Source: RQOF01 sp964461135 (lineage in GTDB: Bacteria; Calditrichota; Calditrichia; RBG-13-44-9). Taken from it: DNA of 37,136 nt. The stretch covers positions 1-37,136 of the forward strand of contig CAYWTB010000041.1 in NCBI GenBank assembly GCA_964461135.1, in the 5' to 3' direction. Positions 30,201 through 37,136 of the stretch are shown piece after piece. Under the pieces are notes generated by a model. It ran no database searches. It worked only from the letters and a program-made list of their open reading frames with translations, and was not told the origin of the DNA. Position numbers and translations under genes: made by a program. Within the stretch, counting starts at the first letter, position 1. Each line of letters starts with the position of its first letter.

Positions 30201-33200
30201 AATACCAGCCCGGGTGCGGGTATATAACAGCGGACAATCCAGTATCCGGATCGATAACCTGGTACTGACCTTTTCTCCTGAAGTATTAAATCAGGCTGTT
30301 CCCACTCCGGCCATTCCGTACACCCTGGCCGGTGGGCAGAATCAGATATTTACTATCAATATTTCGGTGCCGCTGGCAGCGGCACTTGGCCTGGACACCG
30401 TTGATGCCCGGATGGATTACACGGTGCTGAATTCATCAGCGGTAGGTTCGGTGGAAAACACGCAGAATATCGATTCTCTGAATATCCAGACGCCGGCGCA
30501 ATTGACTATTCCGCTGGTTACCATAGACGGCCTCAATATTGACACGGTGAGTGCCGGTAAGACCAATCTGACAGTAGAATATCAGGTGATCAATACCGGC
30601 CAGGCCAGTGCCAGGATAACTGCGGCTACACCCATCACGCCCAATGGTTTCGCAACATTGACCCGGCTTTCACCCACCACTTTGCCGACGGTAAATGGCG
30701 GGGACACCGCCACCTTTGTGTACCGGGGAACGGCCAGCAGTACAGCTGGTTCATACGATGTTGATTTTGATATAATTGCCACCGATCTGAATGATAACTT
30801 ACCGGAAACTGCCAGTGCCATAACCTCTGGCACTCTGGTGATCCGGCAAGCGGGCACCATTTTCATAGACAGCGTAGTGATCGCCCAGAGCACGGTCTCC
30901 ATCGGACAGACCGGAATTCCCGCCACCGTCTATATTCGCAATGGTGGCCAGATGCCGGTAACTGTAAGCAATATCAATCTTTTATTTAATGGTTCGTTCT
31001 CAGGGTTTGCTCAGGAACCCCAGGGATCGATGACCTTTGATTTAATCGGTGGTCAGGCCACCACCCGTCAATTCCTGATATCGGTTCTGGAGAGTGCACC
31101 CCCCAGTGTGGAAGTGGATGCGCATGCGACCGGTACCGAACAGAATTTGCAGCAAAACCTGGAAGCATTTGCCGTTCAAACCGACAATTTGATTGTGCAA
31201 GGTGCTTCCCAACTGCGGATTCTATCAGTGACCAGCCAATACGACTCGGTAAGTCAGGGACAAAATGAAATTGGCGTGCGGGTTAGAATTCAAAATAATG
31301 GTGGTACCACAGCTCTTCTTGATACACTAAGTCTACGTTTTTCTTTAGGTAACTACTCTAATTTTGATACAACTTTTTCACCGGCGATTTCGATTCGTCC
31401 GGGGACTTCATTGATTCATGATTTTTCAAACGTAACCGTTAATCCATTGAGTGCAACGGGTCTGGCGTCTGTAAATGCCCGGTTAGCGGCGCGTGATTCG
31501 GTCTCCCTTAACCCGCTGACCGTGGAAAATGCTGATACAACACACTCCTGGCGGGTGGTAACACCGGGCGTCCTGACATATAATTCTCTGGTGCCAACAC
31601 GCATTACCACCAACCAGCAGGTCGTTTTTACCCTTACCTTGCGGAATACTGGCCAGGCCAACATGTACCTGTTACCAACCACTACCCTTGATGTGGGATC
31701 CATTGCGATTCCGCTGCCTGATACCGCCCTGATTCCCGGCGGGTCCATTCCCCGACAACTGGTATTCCCATCTACTCTCATAAATCTGGCTCAGAGTACC
31801 TATCCGGCAACCCTTGATTATGATTATACCGAAAATTTAGCGGTTTATACCGCTGCACCGCCTTTAGCCACCACCAATGTTCAGGTGGATAATCCGGTCA
31901 CTCTGGATACCAGCAGCACCAGTTATCCCAGACTGATATCGCAGGAAATGATCTTACCAATCTCCGTGACCATTAATAATGCTCTTAATTCAGCCACTGC
32001 TCAGATCGACAGTATTGTTATCCTGCCTCCATTGGGTTATCGCCTGCCAGTAGGGGCTTCGCTAGCCGGGGGAACCAGTCGTCCGGATACCCTCAGACCT
32101 TATATTTCTTCTTCCATATCGGGGATTTTGAATCTGACAGTCCGTTATTACTGGCATGATACCAATAGCGGGCTGAGCGGAACTTCTGATTTTGCATTAC
32201 AACCCATTACTGTCCAGAACCGGGCTCAATTGGCGATAGTGCATATTACCGGCCCGGCCAGTGTATTTCTGGGACAGACTGGCCAAATCCTGCAGGTGCA
32301 GGTCACCAATACCGGGCAAACCGCAGCGTTGCTTGATACCCTTTATCTGACCCGGGAATTAGGATTGTATACCATAAACCGCTTGACTCCGCTCTCACCA
32401 ATAGCCGGGGGAGCTACGGTCACTTTCGATTTCTCGGTGGATATCAATTCCAATTCCGCTACCGGCACCGATAATTTCGGCGCGGTGGCGCAGGGTCGCG
32501 ATGCCATCAGTAATTATGCCACCAGCGATACTCAAACGAACCTGCACAGTTGGATCATTTACCAGTCATTACAGGCAGAGATCCTCTCGGTAACTTCCAC
32601 CCGCACTCTGGTAAGCCAGGGACAGCAGAATATTTCGGTGACAGTGCGGGTCCGAAATAACAGCAATCAGACCCTGAATGTGGACAGTCTTGGACTGTAT
32701 TCCCAGGAATTGGGGGATGCCAATTATACTTATGTACCTGATGTTATTACCAGCGGTACGATTACTGCCGGTCAAACTGCTAATTTTATTTTTACAGTCA
32801 ATGTCGCCAGTAGTGCAGTGGCAGGACTTGATACGATTGATGCGTCCCTGGAGGCTAGTTCTGCGGTGGCCCCGGATACCATTACCGTTGGCCAAAGCAA
32901 TGTTCCCCATGCCTGGACGGTCCAGGAACGGCCGCTGATGGCCACCCAGAGTCTGCAGATCACCCCGGCCCAGATGAGTATCGGGCAGGATTATGCGCCG
33001 ATGACGGTAGTGGTGCAGCATGTTTCCGGTGCTTCGGCAGCGGCCGCCCGGCTGGATTCCATTTGGATTTATGCCAGCGGGGTACCCAACGACACCACCA
33101 ATTTTGATATCATAAGGCTCAGCAGCCTGCCGGTTACCCTGCAGCCGGGCAACCAAGCCACCATTAATTACCAGATCCGGCCCAACGATCCTTCCGCCAC

Positions 33201-36200
33201 CCCGGGAACGTATCCGTTCCGCAGCCGGGTGTTCTATGCTGATGTGAATTCCAGTATTTCATTCGATTCACTTTCACTGAATCTAGACACACTTATTGTG
33301 CAGGATCCTCCTGATCTGGCTTTCGGACCGGTGATGGTGAACCGTTACGAGACCCACTGGGGAAAGAGTGGGGATAGTGTTTCCGTGGTAGTCACCAACA
33401 ATGGTGAGGCTACCGCCCGCATTACCAATAGTAATCTGCAGGTGGTGATGGGGACGGCACCAGCACAAAATATTCAGCGGATATTGCTTCAGCCCATCCT
33501 GCCTTTGAATCTGGCGGGAGGAACAGCTACCACTTTTTATTACGAGCTTAATTATCCTGTTAGTCCTGGATATGATGATATCATAGAATATCAGCTTAAC
33601 CTGGTAGCCACCGATGTAAATAGCGGTCAGGTATTGGCCGGTACAACTTCTCCGGTCAGTGCACCGGTTACCATCCTGACCCCACCCAGTTTGACTTATG
33701 TTCCGGGTTCTTTGCAACCCAACCGGGTGGATCCCGATACGGTGAATCGGGTATTCAGACTTGACATTTTAAATTCCGGGCACACCGCGGTTGATCTGGA
33801 TACCGCCAGTACCACTTTCTTTATCCAGGGTACTGCGGTAACCACTACGCTGGATAGTCCGCTGGTCTTGCTGGCTGAGGATACCACTACCCTGCGCTTC
33901 CGCGGGGTGATCATTGATCTACCCCAGGCCAGCTACATTACACAGGTACACTTTTACGGGCATTTCCATGGAGATTCGCTCGTTCAGACCCTCACCACCG
34001 GTCAGCTGAGTGTCGGTGGGGCCATTAATATCTCTCAGCTGGATTTCCCTGGTCAGCCGATTGTACCCACCTTTACCCTGGGTACCAATTCTATCCTGGT
34101 ACGAATGCTGCTGAAAAATTACCAGCTGAATACCCTTTATATTGATCCCAATCTGGGTAATACCGGTTTGGTTTTCCGCATTGCCGGAGGCAGTACCATT
34201 GATCCTGCCACTTTCAATTTGCGGAGAGTGGATGTTAACTCTGTTCTGCTGCCACAGGCCACTGATACTCTGGAATTTCTGTATGACATTCCCACTTCCG
34301 GATTGACGCTGGGAGAATACTGGATTCAGGGTATTGCTCAGGCCACAGACAGCATCAGTCCACCTTTTTCTGCGCAGACAGCGGATAATGAAGCCCGCTT
34401 CAACATTACTTCCGATGCTGTTTTGAGTTATGTGTCTAATTCCTTGGCCCCTGATCAGGCGGTACAGGGACAGACCATTCAATCGCAGGTGCAGATCGTA
34501 AAAACCGGTGCTGCCGGAATTACCCTGAATTCTTCTGCCTCGCGCCTGATTCTGCGAACCGTTACAGATTCTCTGATCACACCACTGGATGCAAACTACA
34601 CTCTTACTGCGGAAGGTAACTATAATATTTCCTTTGAACCTTTAATTGTACCTCTAATCCAACCATCCGGTTTATATGATCTGAGTATCGAACTTCATGG
34701 CACCCTGGTTACCGGGGATTCGTTCGATACCACCCTGGTAGCTGTCGGTCAGTTCACCGTTCTTCAGCCGGCTCAGCTGGTATTGCAGAGTTATGACATC
34801 CTGCCTTCCAATGTGACTCGCGGGCAGTCCGGGATACCGGCCGTTATTCAGCTTCAGAACGTAGGAGAATCAGTGGCAGAACTGACTACCCTGACTCTGC
34901 AGTTCCGAGATTCTCTAAATCAGAATATTAATAATCAGTGGGTGTTAACCGGTTCTAATGTTACTCCACCGGACTCGGTTGCCGCAGGGGCAACACTTAC
35001 TATTTTTGATACATTGAGGGTTTCCGAGACTGCCACCCTCGGTCCGGCCTACGCCGGTCTGAGATGGGTTTACAAGGATATTCTGCGTCCCACCATTAAT
35101 AATGACAGTACGCGTTTGAATCTGGATACCGTGAATGTTATTACACCCGGTAATATATATATAGACTCTACTACTATTGCCGGTTTACCCAATCTGCCTT
35201 TTGCCAACAGCAATCAGCCATTGGTGGTTCAGACCCTGATCCGTAACAATGGACAGGATCCGGTAACCAACATTGTGGTGCAGTTATTGCGTAATGGATC
35301 TCCCATCGATACCATGCTGATACCCAATCTGGGCGGCACCAGCTCGTTCCTGGTGGAGTTTGATACCACCAATGCCCCGGTCAGCAGCGGTTTCCTGTCG
35401 GTGACTTACCGGGCGCGGATCCTGTCTGCTTCAATTCCGCCCGATCCACCGCTGGATGATATTGAAACCATTACGGTGCAGACTCCGGTATTTTTAACCC
35501 TAACCGGTTTTCCGGCCAATGTGATTTTAGCGCAGGGTGAGGAATTTACATTGACGGCTACCGTGAGTAATTCCGGAACAGCCAGCTTCAGTCCGGGACA
35601 ATTACATTTGCGATTGCCAGCCAACTATTCCACCCAGCCGATACCGGATGATACACTTCGTACCTTTAATGCATCTGGAAATATATCCTGGACTATTCGC
35701 GGAGATGGGCTCTCCGGAATTGATCCCGATTCCATTCTGGTGGACTATAATGTGGTTCCCAATGATTTGAATTATGCAGAAGTGGCGGCGGTTGATCCTG
35801 CGGCGGACTCGGTTTATGTAACTGCCCGGGTAGAACCAGCCGGTCTGATTACCAGCACCATTAATATTGAATCTCCTACCGGTGCTCTGGACGGTACTGT
35901 CTCAACCACCCAGACCTTTTCGATCAGAAATATCGTGCAGTTTACCGGAGGTGTAGCGGATACCGGCCGGACCAGCCGGATCGTTTTCCCGGCAGATTCC
36001 GGATTCTCTATCGTGGGAAACAGCACCATAGATTTACGCGATAATGTTAGCGAGGATACCGTCACCTGGACTATCCGGGCTCCGGATCTGTCCAGGGCAG
36101 CTTCAAATTTCTATGTAATCACAGAAGCCCCCAGTGCCATTGGTGGTCCAACCATTCGTGATACCAGTAATGTGTTACCGATTACCACGGTAGACCGTTC

Positions 36201-37136
36201 GGCACTGGCGTTGAGTGGCCGGGTGCTGGAGCCGCCCGGAGCGACGGATCTGACGGTGAGCACCAATCAGCGTTTTCTGTTAAGTTATAAGATCGAGAAC
36301 CAGGGCGTAGCGGGGACGACGGATTCCTCGCAGGTTCGGGTGGTACTGCCGACCGGATTCAGTTTTGATTCGCTGGGTGTGCGGTTGGTGGACACGTTGC
36401 TGGTGGGGAGTGATGACAGTACGAGTGTGACGGTGTACACGGCAGGCACGGCCTATCCGGTGCCGCGGAACATTGTGGGGACGATCATCGCGGCGGCCAG
36501 GGATGAGAACAGTGGTAATCCTTCGGCGGTGGCGGTACCGAGTGTTCAGACGCCGATGGCGATCGTGCGTGAGGCGACGCTGGTATTATCGATGAACAGT
36601 GTGAGTGAGTTGGCCTCGCCGGGCCAGCCATTGGATCTGAGTGCGACGTTGCAGAATGTGGGAGTAGCGGGGATAGAGCCGGGAGATTCGGTGTGGGTGA
36701 GGCTGGACACCACCGGTACAGGCTTTACGTTTCGCAGCGGAGATGTGGCATTGAAGCGGTTGCATCTGGTGGGTGGCACGCCGGTGACATGGTTACTGAC
36801 GGCACCGGCTGCGGTAGGAGTGTATGATCTGATCGGATTAGTGGATGATACGGTGGCCTATGATGAGAATAAATATCCGGCGAACCTGGTACTGCAGCAG
36901 CAGGGCACGGACACTACCCGAGTGACGGTAGTGAGCGGCGGAGCGGTAGCGGTGACCAATGTGCGGTTGATCTCACCGGCGGGAGCGACCGATGACACGG
37001 TATCGACCAGTCAGAGTTTTGTTATAGAGGGTGCGTTCAGTTTTGTGGGGAGTGTGGATACGACGAACCGGACGGCGCGGCTGGTGTTGCCGTTGGGAGG
37101 TGGCTATACCTTGTCGGGCTCGGATATCGTGGCATT
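21289..37136 (+). CDS. Giant secreted multi-domain repeat protein (3'-truncated by window end)
   Basis: The frame starting at ATG 21289 (or 21292) has no stop through the last base, at least 5282 codons. It begins with a signal peptide (about 1-21, IITSILFLVTALYA). Domain order: nidogen-like N-terminal domain (44-227); beta-rich linker (227-383); alternating Big_1-like and second-type Ig modules (384-1526), with a LamG domain nested at 631-849; four other Ig-like repeats (1527-1929); four Big_1-like repeats (1930-2342); then about 25 CARDB-like repeats to the end. In reading the translation I found only one cysteine (in the LamG domain) and few lysines; it is rich in Thr, Ser, Asp, Gly and Pro, as extracellular adhesins are. 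It is probably a surface-displayed or secreted adhesion/structural protein. The C terminus, where a sorting domain or anchor would be, is outside the window. Codon usage changes near 36.2 kb. Confidence 0.93.
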   Translation, partial: MMRRLQIITSILFLVTALYANQGGNDTFGHMWTDSKTPGKTIDYEFIDARDGTGIFSGSYDDAVSGPISLPFEFTYYGSAWNTIYVSTNGFITFRIPLSNSYPGNAGIPTSALPDSILAPYWDNIYGSTTRNAYYKTVGTAPNRRFIVMWDYFNVYFDGGRITFEVILYESSNLIKFQYGQADETSGGSATVGIEGGTGGTTEGIQYSFNTGGSIIANSAILFHPQNLGPNVSASITPNTMPAGSFTEFTYTFYDIDLAGATGMGKIDRVAIANPFTGTSIPVVTSIQINDSLVFIQNSSVKPTQSGFATWYRKTGGPLDSLIIQTADFAIRDTLKIKFALSAPTGTSTGNNFASTFDARLDLTGIQTATESPDWTVEVTEAVPHHFTRSNGDGIITVRNTRELRVELFDQYDNLVSDSTVTFSLTSGGDGYFGTEGINSVDATTDAAGEAFANFTASSQVSSGPDIISVSIGNVSTTFNLPLQVDILDTLVFSPAGPQTVNAGNRVNYVLTAKDQFLNNVTSNNIIDFSVTGSSSYTFSRSIPMTFNNSDTLMFSIRDDVTGSFYISANQSGFPARDGRSGMITVGSAALHHFVKLSSESNIQVSSNRDLGVRLEDQYNNIVNGRVADSLQVLYTFHEGSGTAVTDVSGHLSPLNLTIQDPGNVTWNAAGFLSVNSSTIISSGVAGTKIYNACTATNEITIEAWVKPASIAEVGPARMVTFSVDALNRNFTLAQNGDEVVGRLRTTVTGPNGNAPELTTTTNVLSTNLTHIVYTRNTAGVARIFVNGSEVAIRSDITGDFSNWDNSYQFAMANEILVDRTWLGDIYLVAVYNRALDQIEINRNYLAGNILPISFARTSSGDGTFNYTGTATQQVVPDSNGEASALYIASSSTADSPDAINISSGSVSTAYNLPLIPGSPSVLLVSDTTIVAGSQIQLTARLEDAYGNGISGQTVNFSILSGNGSLGSGSALTDNNGNAFVLYTAGTDVTASPEQVEVSSAGVSNETINIYLNPAPVSYYRFEPVTDSTMQAGESRNYVVYARDQYGNNVPNSDSLNLSIVGSATATLNRTNPIRFVGEDSIHFRVSDTVVGNFTVRAVNFLNVQIVGQSGLITIEPAAPSALVKLAGDGSGVVGTDRQLRARLVDSYGNGISGQTLTFTRTNGTGSFGGSPFTTGATDPDGIAEVIYTLGINVSQSPETIDITFTGVPTQTYSIPLQTAAVSYYDFTPSGPRTTQAGTGLLYTVTARDIYGNAKNNNGNIVFFASGSSTAVFTPNDTLSFEGNSSIDVTVTDIQVGTFTVVGYAEGSPGITGQSGTVTVNVGAADALIAESTTDTTLTVDKTLTLSVRLQDQYGNPLSGQSVNFLRTQGSDGRFTANGLTTIDRTTNSAGVASAIYRVSMATGTDIVQASFAALTPVTFTMTLVPDSISYYTFTPQSGTYAAGQNFVLQVSGFDVYGNPATNSSRQVTLSSTAPGMTYVSPNPASLNAGTVNFTVYNTIRQSGVVFTVNDAFGKSANTQNFTITPAVLDYLTIHTGPDSSGLVMSARDTSITTDNTLTLYAAGFDQYDNYIGDIANAAWTTTGTLVPAYTDQPGASLFYHPDTSGLGTITVRVPSQPAVTGDATGTITVGGGTGAAVRITTTAGGAELGSRNFTAGETLTLYASQFDGSGNYLELVNGDWTISPSTLGRFENGNPTITGNTVQFQAYRVGSGTIELSYSGQNDMSGLLTVNAGPADSIVIRDQANGGGQPYRDKTFTMTTDSSITLYAAHYDVMGNFRRDSSVTWSAVGLTGVPPGPASQIIYSPTQAGSGQIITTSPTLINDATGTITVNIGALSYIVIEDASGPVENDTLTAGQTLTLFARGYDQDDNYLGDQAVTWSILGDNIGTFAPNPASSTTFQAVTAGNAQIRAVTGIFSDVTGDIRVIPGNPFTIAITGGDMQTGPVAQQLPIPLQARVRDANNNPVPDVYIQWRAYPDGLVSNDSSLTDVQGIAQTLWTLHSTTTTDTALGYVRGISTTPDTVYFTGYSEPGSGLVLVQQPPVSYSGQIGTEVGPYTVRIQDELGNPVPGVRVGFAIVGQPAGAVGDSVTADTVFTNGSGLAQTSLILGSKLGTYTVRAFANTTPGYVDFTGVANQPGAPDSVIVLAGNNQTGVVGQALSQNIQVRLVDGYLNRLPGYTLIFYALTGTGFATPGSALTNASGEASFSWTLDTQVGINDLVVRVQGTAVISDTLRATGNHDEPAVVSLYRLRGIVGRDSLSAVTNGAVSFTMQVTDQYGNPVPNVTVNSEIQTGSLGQVTDATSVTNADGRFVNSVLIDPTTDLTVVRSFISGVDTALAHIYRISYVAGSLNPPAAAVGQDYAFSIDVNNPGPHSVELSTTQSGIMFTDGTNNYQAALTPGSNAIPANTTDFTLDFQNATIDPAFLTANYQPEIALRGAGADINMNGYFLTGSGDLQLYSIRLASVTKELPAGPTVRRGETLIVQLAVQNDGNVEVEVDTIFTMPVMSFGGTPVPAVFTRISGADTIPPNTTEILRYSYEIPIDLTTGIYDLDGQFQGTVLASGSPVQDNNADITDSFEVISGAVAQYVSSSLTPRQVNSGDSSTFSLQILNSGQANVFLQSPGTYLAFGTDTYVLQGNQTLTGNATSTLTFTRDLVQSAASVTPYLPTLYLSGLENGAVYRDTIPNIADGITVYSIPIVQVQNFIIGPDSVSQGQGSVTLNFNINNLNNPPQPRDNILINSPSEVILHNKTLANFNPTLVSPLPSAFPLIITPGAPASFSYQVSFADDYPAGLDTLWAEVNYRDRNTQRLKTEEDSTTAGALDRVVVLEKSNVIITRIFAVNGDTVSQGQTGVQIRMRLQNTGQVDARIDNAVLSFLNTHTVTSNPTLPITIPGGATDSLNFIITINPTASLGLDPIDGSVNYTNLRSLISDPSSNFIPTDSLFIQSFNPNLITINSVTIDKFNVNQGQTGIPARVRVYNSGQSSIRIDNLVLTFSPEVLNQAVPTPAIPYTLAGGQNQIFTINISVPLAAALGLDTVDARMDYTVLNSSAVGSVENTQNIDSLNIQTPAQLTIPLVTIDGLNIDTVSAGKTNLTVEYQVINTGQASARITAATPITPNGFATLTRLSPTTLPTVNGGDTATFVYRGTASSTAGSYDVDFDIIATDLNDNLPETASAITSGTLVIRQAGTIFIDSVVIAQSTVSIGQTGIPATVYIRNGGQMPVTVSNINLLFNGSFSGFAQEPQGSMTFDLIGGQATTRQFLISVLESAPPSVEVDAHATGTEQNLQQNLEAFAVQTDNLIVQGASQLRILSVTSQYDSVSQGQNEIGVRVRIQNNGGTTALLDTLSLRFSLGNYSNFDTTFSPAISIRPGTSLIHDFSNVTVNPLSATGLASVNARLAARDSVSLNPLTVENADTTHSWRVVTPGVLTYNSLVPTRITTNQQVVFTLTLRNTGQANMYLLPTTTLDVGSIAIPLPDTALIPGGSIPRQLVFPSTLINLAQSTYPATLDYDYTENLAVYTAAPPLATTNVQVDNPVTLDTSSTSYPRLISQEMILPISVTINNALNSATAQIDSIVILPPLGYRLPVGASLAGGTSRPDTLRPYISSSISGILNLTVRYYWHDTNSGLSGTSDFALQPITVQNRAQLAIVHITGPASVFLGQTGQILQVQVTNTGQTAALLDTLYLTRELGLYTINRLTPLSPIAGGATVTFDFSVDINSNSATGTDNFGAVAQGRDAISNYATSDTQTNLHSWIIYQSLQAEILSVTSTRTLVSQGQQNISVTVRVRNNSNQTLNVDSLGLYSQELGDANYTYVPDVITSGTITAGQTANFIFTVNVASSAVAGLDTIDASLEASSAVAPDTITVGQSNVPHAWTVQERPLMATQSLQITPAQMSIGQDYAPMTVVVQHVSGASAAAARLDSIWIYASGVPNDTTNFDIIRLSSLPVTLQPGNQATINYQIRPNDPSATPGTYPFRSRVFYADVNSSISFDSLSLNLDTLIVQDPPDLAFGPVMVNRYETHWGKSGDSVSVVVTNNGEATARITNSNLQVVMGTAPAQNIQRILLQPILPLNLAGGTATTFYYELNYPVSPGYDDIIEYQLNLVATDVNSGQVLAGTTSPVSAPVTILTPPSLTYVPGSLQPNRVDPDTVNRVFRLDILNSGHTAVDLDTASTTFFIQGTAVTTTLDSPLVLLAEDTTTLRFRGVIIDLPQASYITQVHFYGHFHGDSLVQTLTTGQLSVGGAINISQLDFPGQPIVPTFTLGTNSILVRMLLKNYQLNTLYIDPNLGNTGLVFRIAGGSTIDPATFNLRRVDVNSVLLPQATDTLEFLYDIPTSGLTLGEYWIQGIAQATDSISPPFSAQTADNEARFNITSDAVLSYVSNSLAPDQAVQGQTIQSQVQIVKTGAAGITLNSSASRLILRTVTDSLITPLDANYTLTAEGNYNISFEPLIVPLIQPSGLYDLSIELHGTLVTGDSFDTTLVAVGQFTVLQPAQLVLQSYDILPSNVTRGQSGIPAVIQLQNVGESVAELTTLTLQFRDSLNQNINNQWVLTGSNVTPPDSVAAGATLTIFDTLRVSETATLGPAYAGLRWVYKDILRPTINNDSTRLNLDTVNVITPGNIYIDSTTIAGLPNLPFANSNQPLVVQTLIRNNGQDPVTNIVVQLLRNGSPIDTMLIPNLGGTSSFLVEFDTTNAPVSSGFLSVTYRARILSASIPPDPPLDDIETITVQTPVFLTLTGFPANVILAQGEEFTLTATVSNSGTASFSPGQLHLRLPANYSTQPIPDDTLRTFNASGNISWTIRGDGLSGIDPDSILVDYNVVPNDLNYAEVAAVDPAADSVYVTARVEPAGLITSTINIESPTGALDGTVSTTQTFSIRNIVQFTGGVADTGRTSRIVFPADSGFSIVGNSTIDLRDNVSEDTVTWTIRAPDLSRAASNFYVITEAPSAIGGPTIRDTSNVLPITTVDRSALALSGRVLEPPGATDLTVSTNQRFLLSYKIENQGVAGTTDSSQVRVVLPTGFSFDSLGVRLVDTLLVGSDDSTSVTVYTAGTAYPVPRNIVGTIIAAARDENSGNPSAVAVPSVQTPMAIVREATLVLSMNSVSELASPGQPLDLSATLQNVGVAGIEPGDSVWVRLDTTGTGFTFRSGDVALKRLHLVGGTPVTWLLTAPAAVGVYDLIGLVDDTVAYDENKYPANLVLQQQGTDTTRVTVVSGGAVAVTNVRLISPAGATDDTVSTSQSFVIEGAFSFVGSVDTTNRTARLVLPLGGGYTLSGSDIVA
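21418..21968 (+). other. Nidogen-like N-terminal domain of the giant protein
   Basis: Residues 44-227 contain the pattern LPFEFTYYGS...IYVSTNGFITF...LPDSILAPYWDN...RRFIVMWDYFNV...TFEVILYES...KFQYG...GGSATVGIEG. This order of strands is common at the start of large bacterial surface proteins and secreted peptidases and resembles the extracellular NIDO domain. Its ligand is unknown. Confidence 0.55.
22438..25866 (+). repeat. Alternating Big_1-like (A) and second-type (B) Ig modules
   Basis: Type A modules (starts about 22438, 23053, 24040, 24641, 25258) carry the invasin-like pattern hRLxDxYGNxISGQTVxF...TDxxGxAxhxYT. Type B modules (starts about 22741, 24331, 24946, 25564) begin YY-F-P-aromatic and carry AG...YVVxARDxYGNN...F.G..SI. 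Order is A-B-A(LamG)-A-B-A-B-A-B, with an A+B unit of about 615-618 bp (205 residues) in the later part. Each module is about 100 residues, fitting rigid stalks of tandem Ig folds. Confidence 0.7.
23179..23835 (+). other. LamG-like domain inserted within an Ig module
   Basis: Residues 631-849 read as a concanavalin/LamG jelly roll: LYTFHEGSGTAVTDVSG, then EITIEAWVKPAS, HIVYTRNTAGVARIFVNGSEV and WLGDIYLVAVYNRALDQIEI, ending NRNYLAGN. Such domains often bind glycans or proteins. It lies between the first half of a Big_1-like module (RLEDQYNNIVNG) and the second half (FARTSSGDGTF...DSNGEASALYIAS), so it is nested rather than in tandem. It contains the only cysteine I noticed in the protein. Confidence 0.75.
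25867..27075 (+). repeat. Four Ig-like repeats of a third type
   Basis: Starts at about 25867, 26191, 26491 and 26791 (324, 300, 300 and 285 bp). Shared pattern: hxIxDxxxGG...TxGxTLTLYAxGFDxxxNYhGDxxVxWxxxGxL...hxFxAxxxGxxxIxV....xATGTITVxxG. They diverge enough to be old duplications and differ from the A and B modules before them. Confidence 0.65.
27076..28314 (+). repeat. Four further Big_1-like Ig repeats
   Basis: Starts at about 27076, 27373, 27691 and 28000. Recurrent features are VRxxDxxGNPVPxVxhxF, a T-N-x-x-G-x-A segment (TNGSGLAQTS, TNASGEASFS, TNADGRFVNS) and a period of about 100 residues. They resemble the type A modules upstream without the intervening type B. Confidence 0.65.
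28315..37136 (+). repeat. About 25 CARDB-like repeats, continuing past the window
   Basis: The anchor motif V-S-x-G-Q-x-x-I-x-V-x-V-R-V-x-N-x-G-Q-x-x-A-x-I recurs at about 28357, 28711, 29071, 29413, 29818, 30175, 30541, 30891, 31246, 31600, 31930, 32263, 32605, 32971, 33355, 33724, 34075, 34459, 34813, 35203, 35521, 35890, 36250, 36613 and 36997. Spacing is 318-405 bp, about 120 residues. A second half with h-x-GG-x-x-x-F-x-h-x-V-x-x-x-A-x-x-G-L-D-x-V-D-A follows each. The pattern fits the CARDB (cell adhesion related domain) fold. Repeats have diverged considerably, so the array is old, except that the last ones share an A-T-D-x-T-V-S-T-x-Q variant. Confidence 0.75.

Noticed and set aside
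32569..33156. 195-codon minus-strand open frame
   Set aside because: Antisense to CARDB-like repeats; no signal, domain or ribosome site supports it.

Overview
The window looks like chromosomal DNA of a Gram-negative bacterium of the FCB superphylum or a relative such as a Calditrichota/KSB1-type lineage, not a mobile element. The pointers are a gingipain-family (C25) secreted peptidase with a C-terminal sorting-like domain containing YPNPF, an outer-membrane barrel candidate, a giant secreted repeat protein, and genes with weak or absent Shine-Dalgarno sites next to genes with clear ones. The phylum is inference; no rRNA or tRNA gene is present to settle it.

Left part (1-10.8 kb): a degenerate heptamer repeat and a small palindrome precede an aconitase-family hydratase that resembles homoaconitase (239-2224, +). 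It converges, with a 16-bp overlap, on a complete de novo NAD operon on the minus strand in the order nadC-nadA-nadB (5826 down to 2209). Reading right from there are L-threonine aldolase (6024-7058), enolase (7214-8500), a perfect 10-bp-stem hairpin, an FtsB/DivIC cell-division protein (8566-8901) and a probable outer-membrane beta-barrel protein (8996-10789).

Middle part (10.8-21.3 kb): a 392-bp gap with one structured element leads to a 1342-aa C25 peptidase of PorU type (11182-15210). A tight cluster follows: a catalytic M16 zinc peptidase, a partner M16 subunit that has lost its zinc site, and an exported TPR protein that overlaps the latter by 4 bp. Then come a cytoplasmic TPR protein and a small secreted protein of unknown function.

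Right part (21.3 kb to the end): one uninterrupted reading frame starts at 21289 and is still open at the last base, at least 5282 codons. It encodes a secreted giant with a signal peptide, a nidogen-like N-terminal domain, alternating Ig-like modules (one with a LamG domain inserted inside it), two further Ig-like arrays, and about 25 CARDB-like repeats of about 120 residues. Near 36.2 kb its codon usage changes abruptly (Thr ACG goes from 2 of 36 to 23 of 35 codons). This giant gene is the most notable object in the window. Together with the PorU-like peptidase and the M16 pair it suggests a locus for secretion, processing and display of surface proteins; that functional link is inference.
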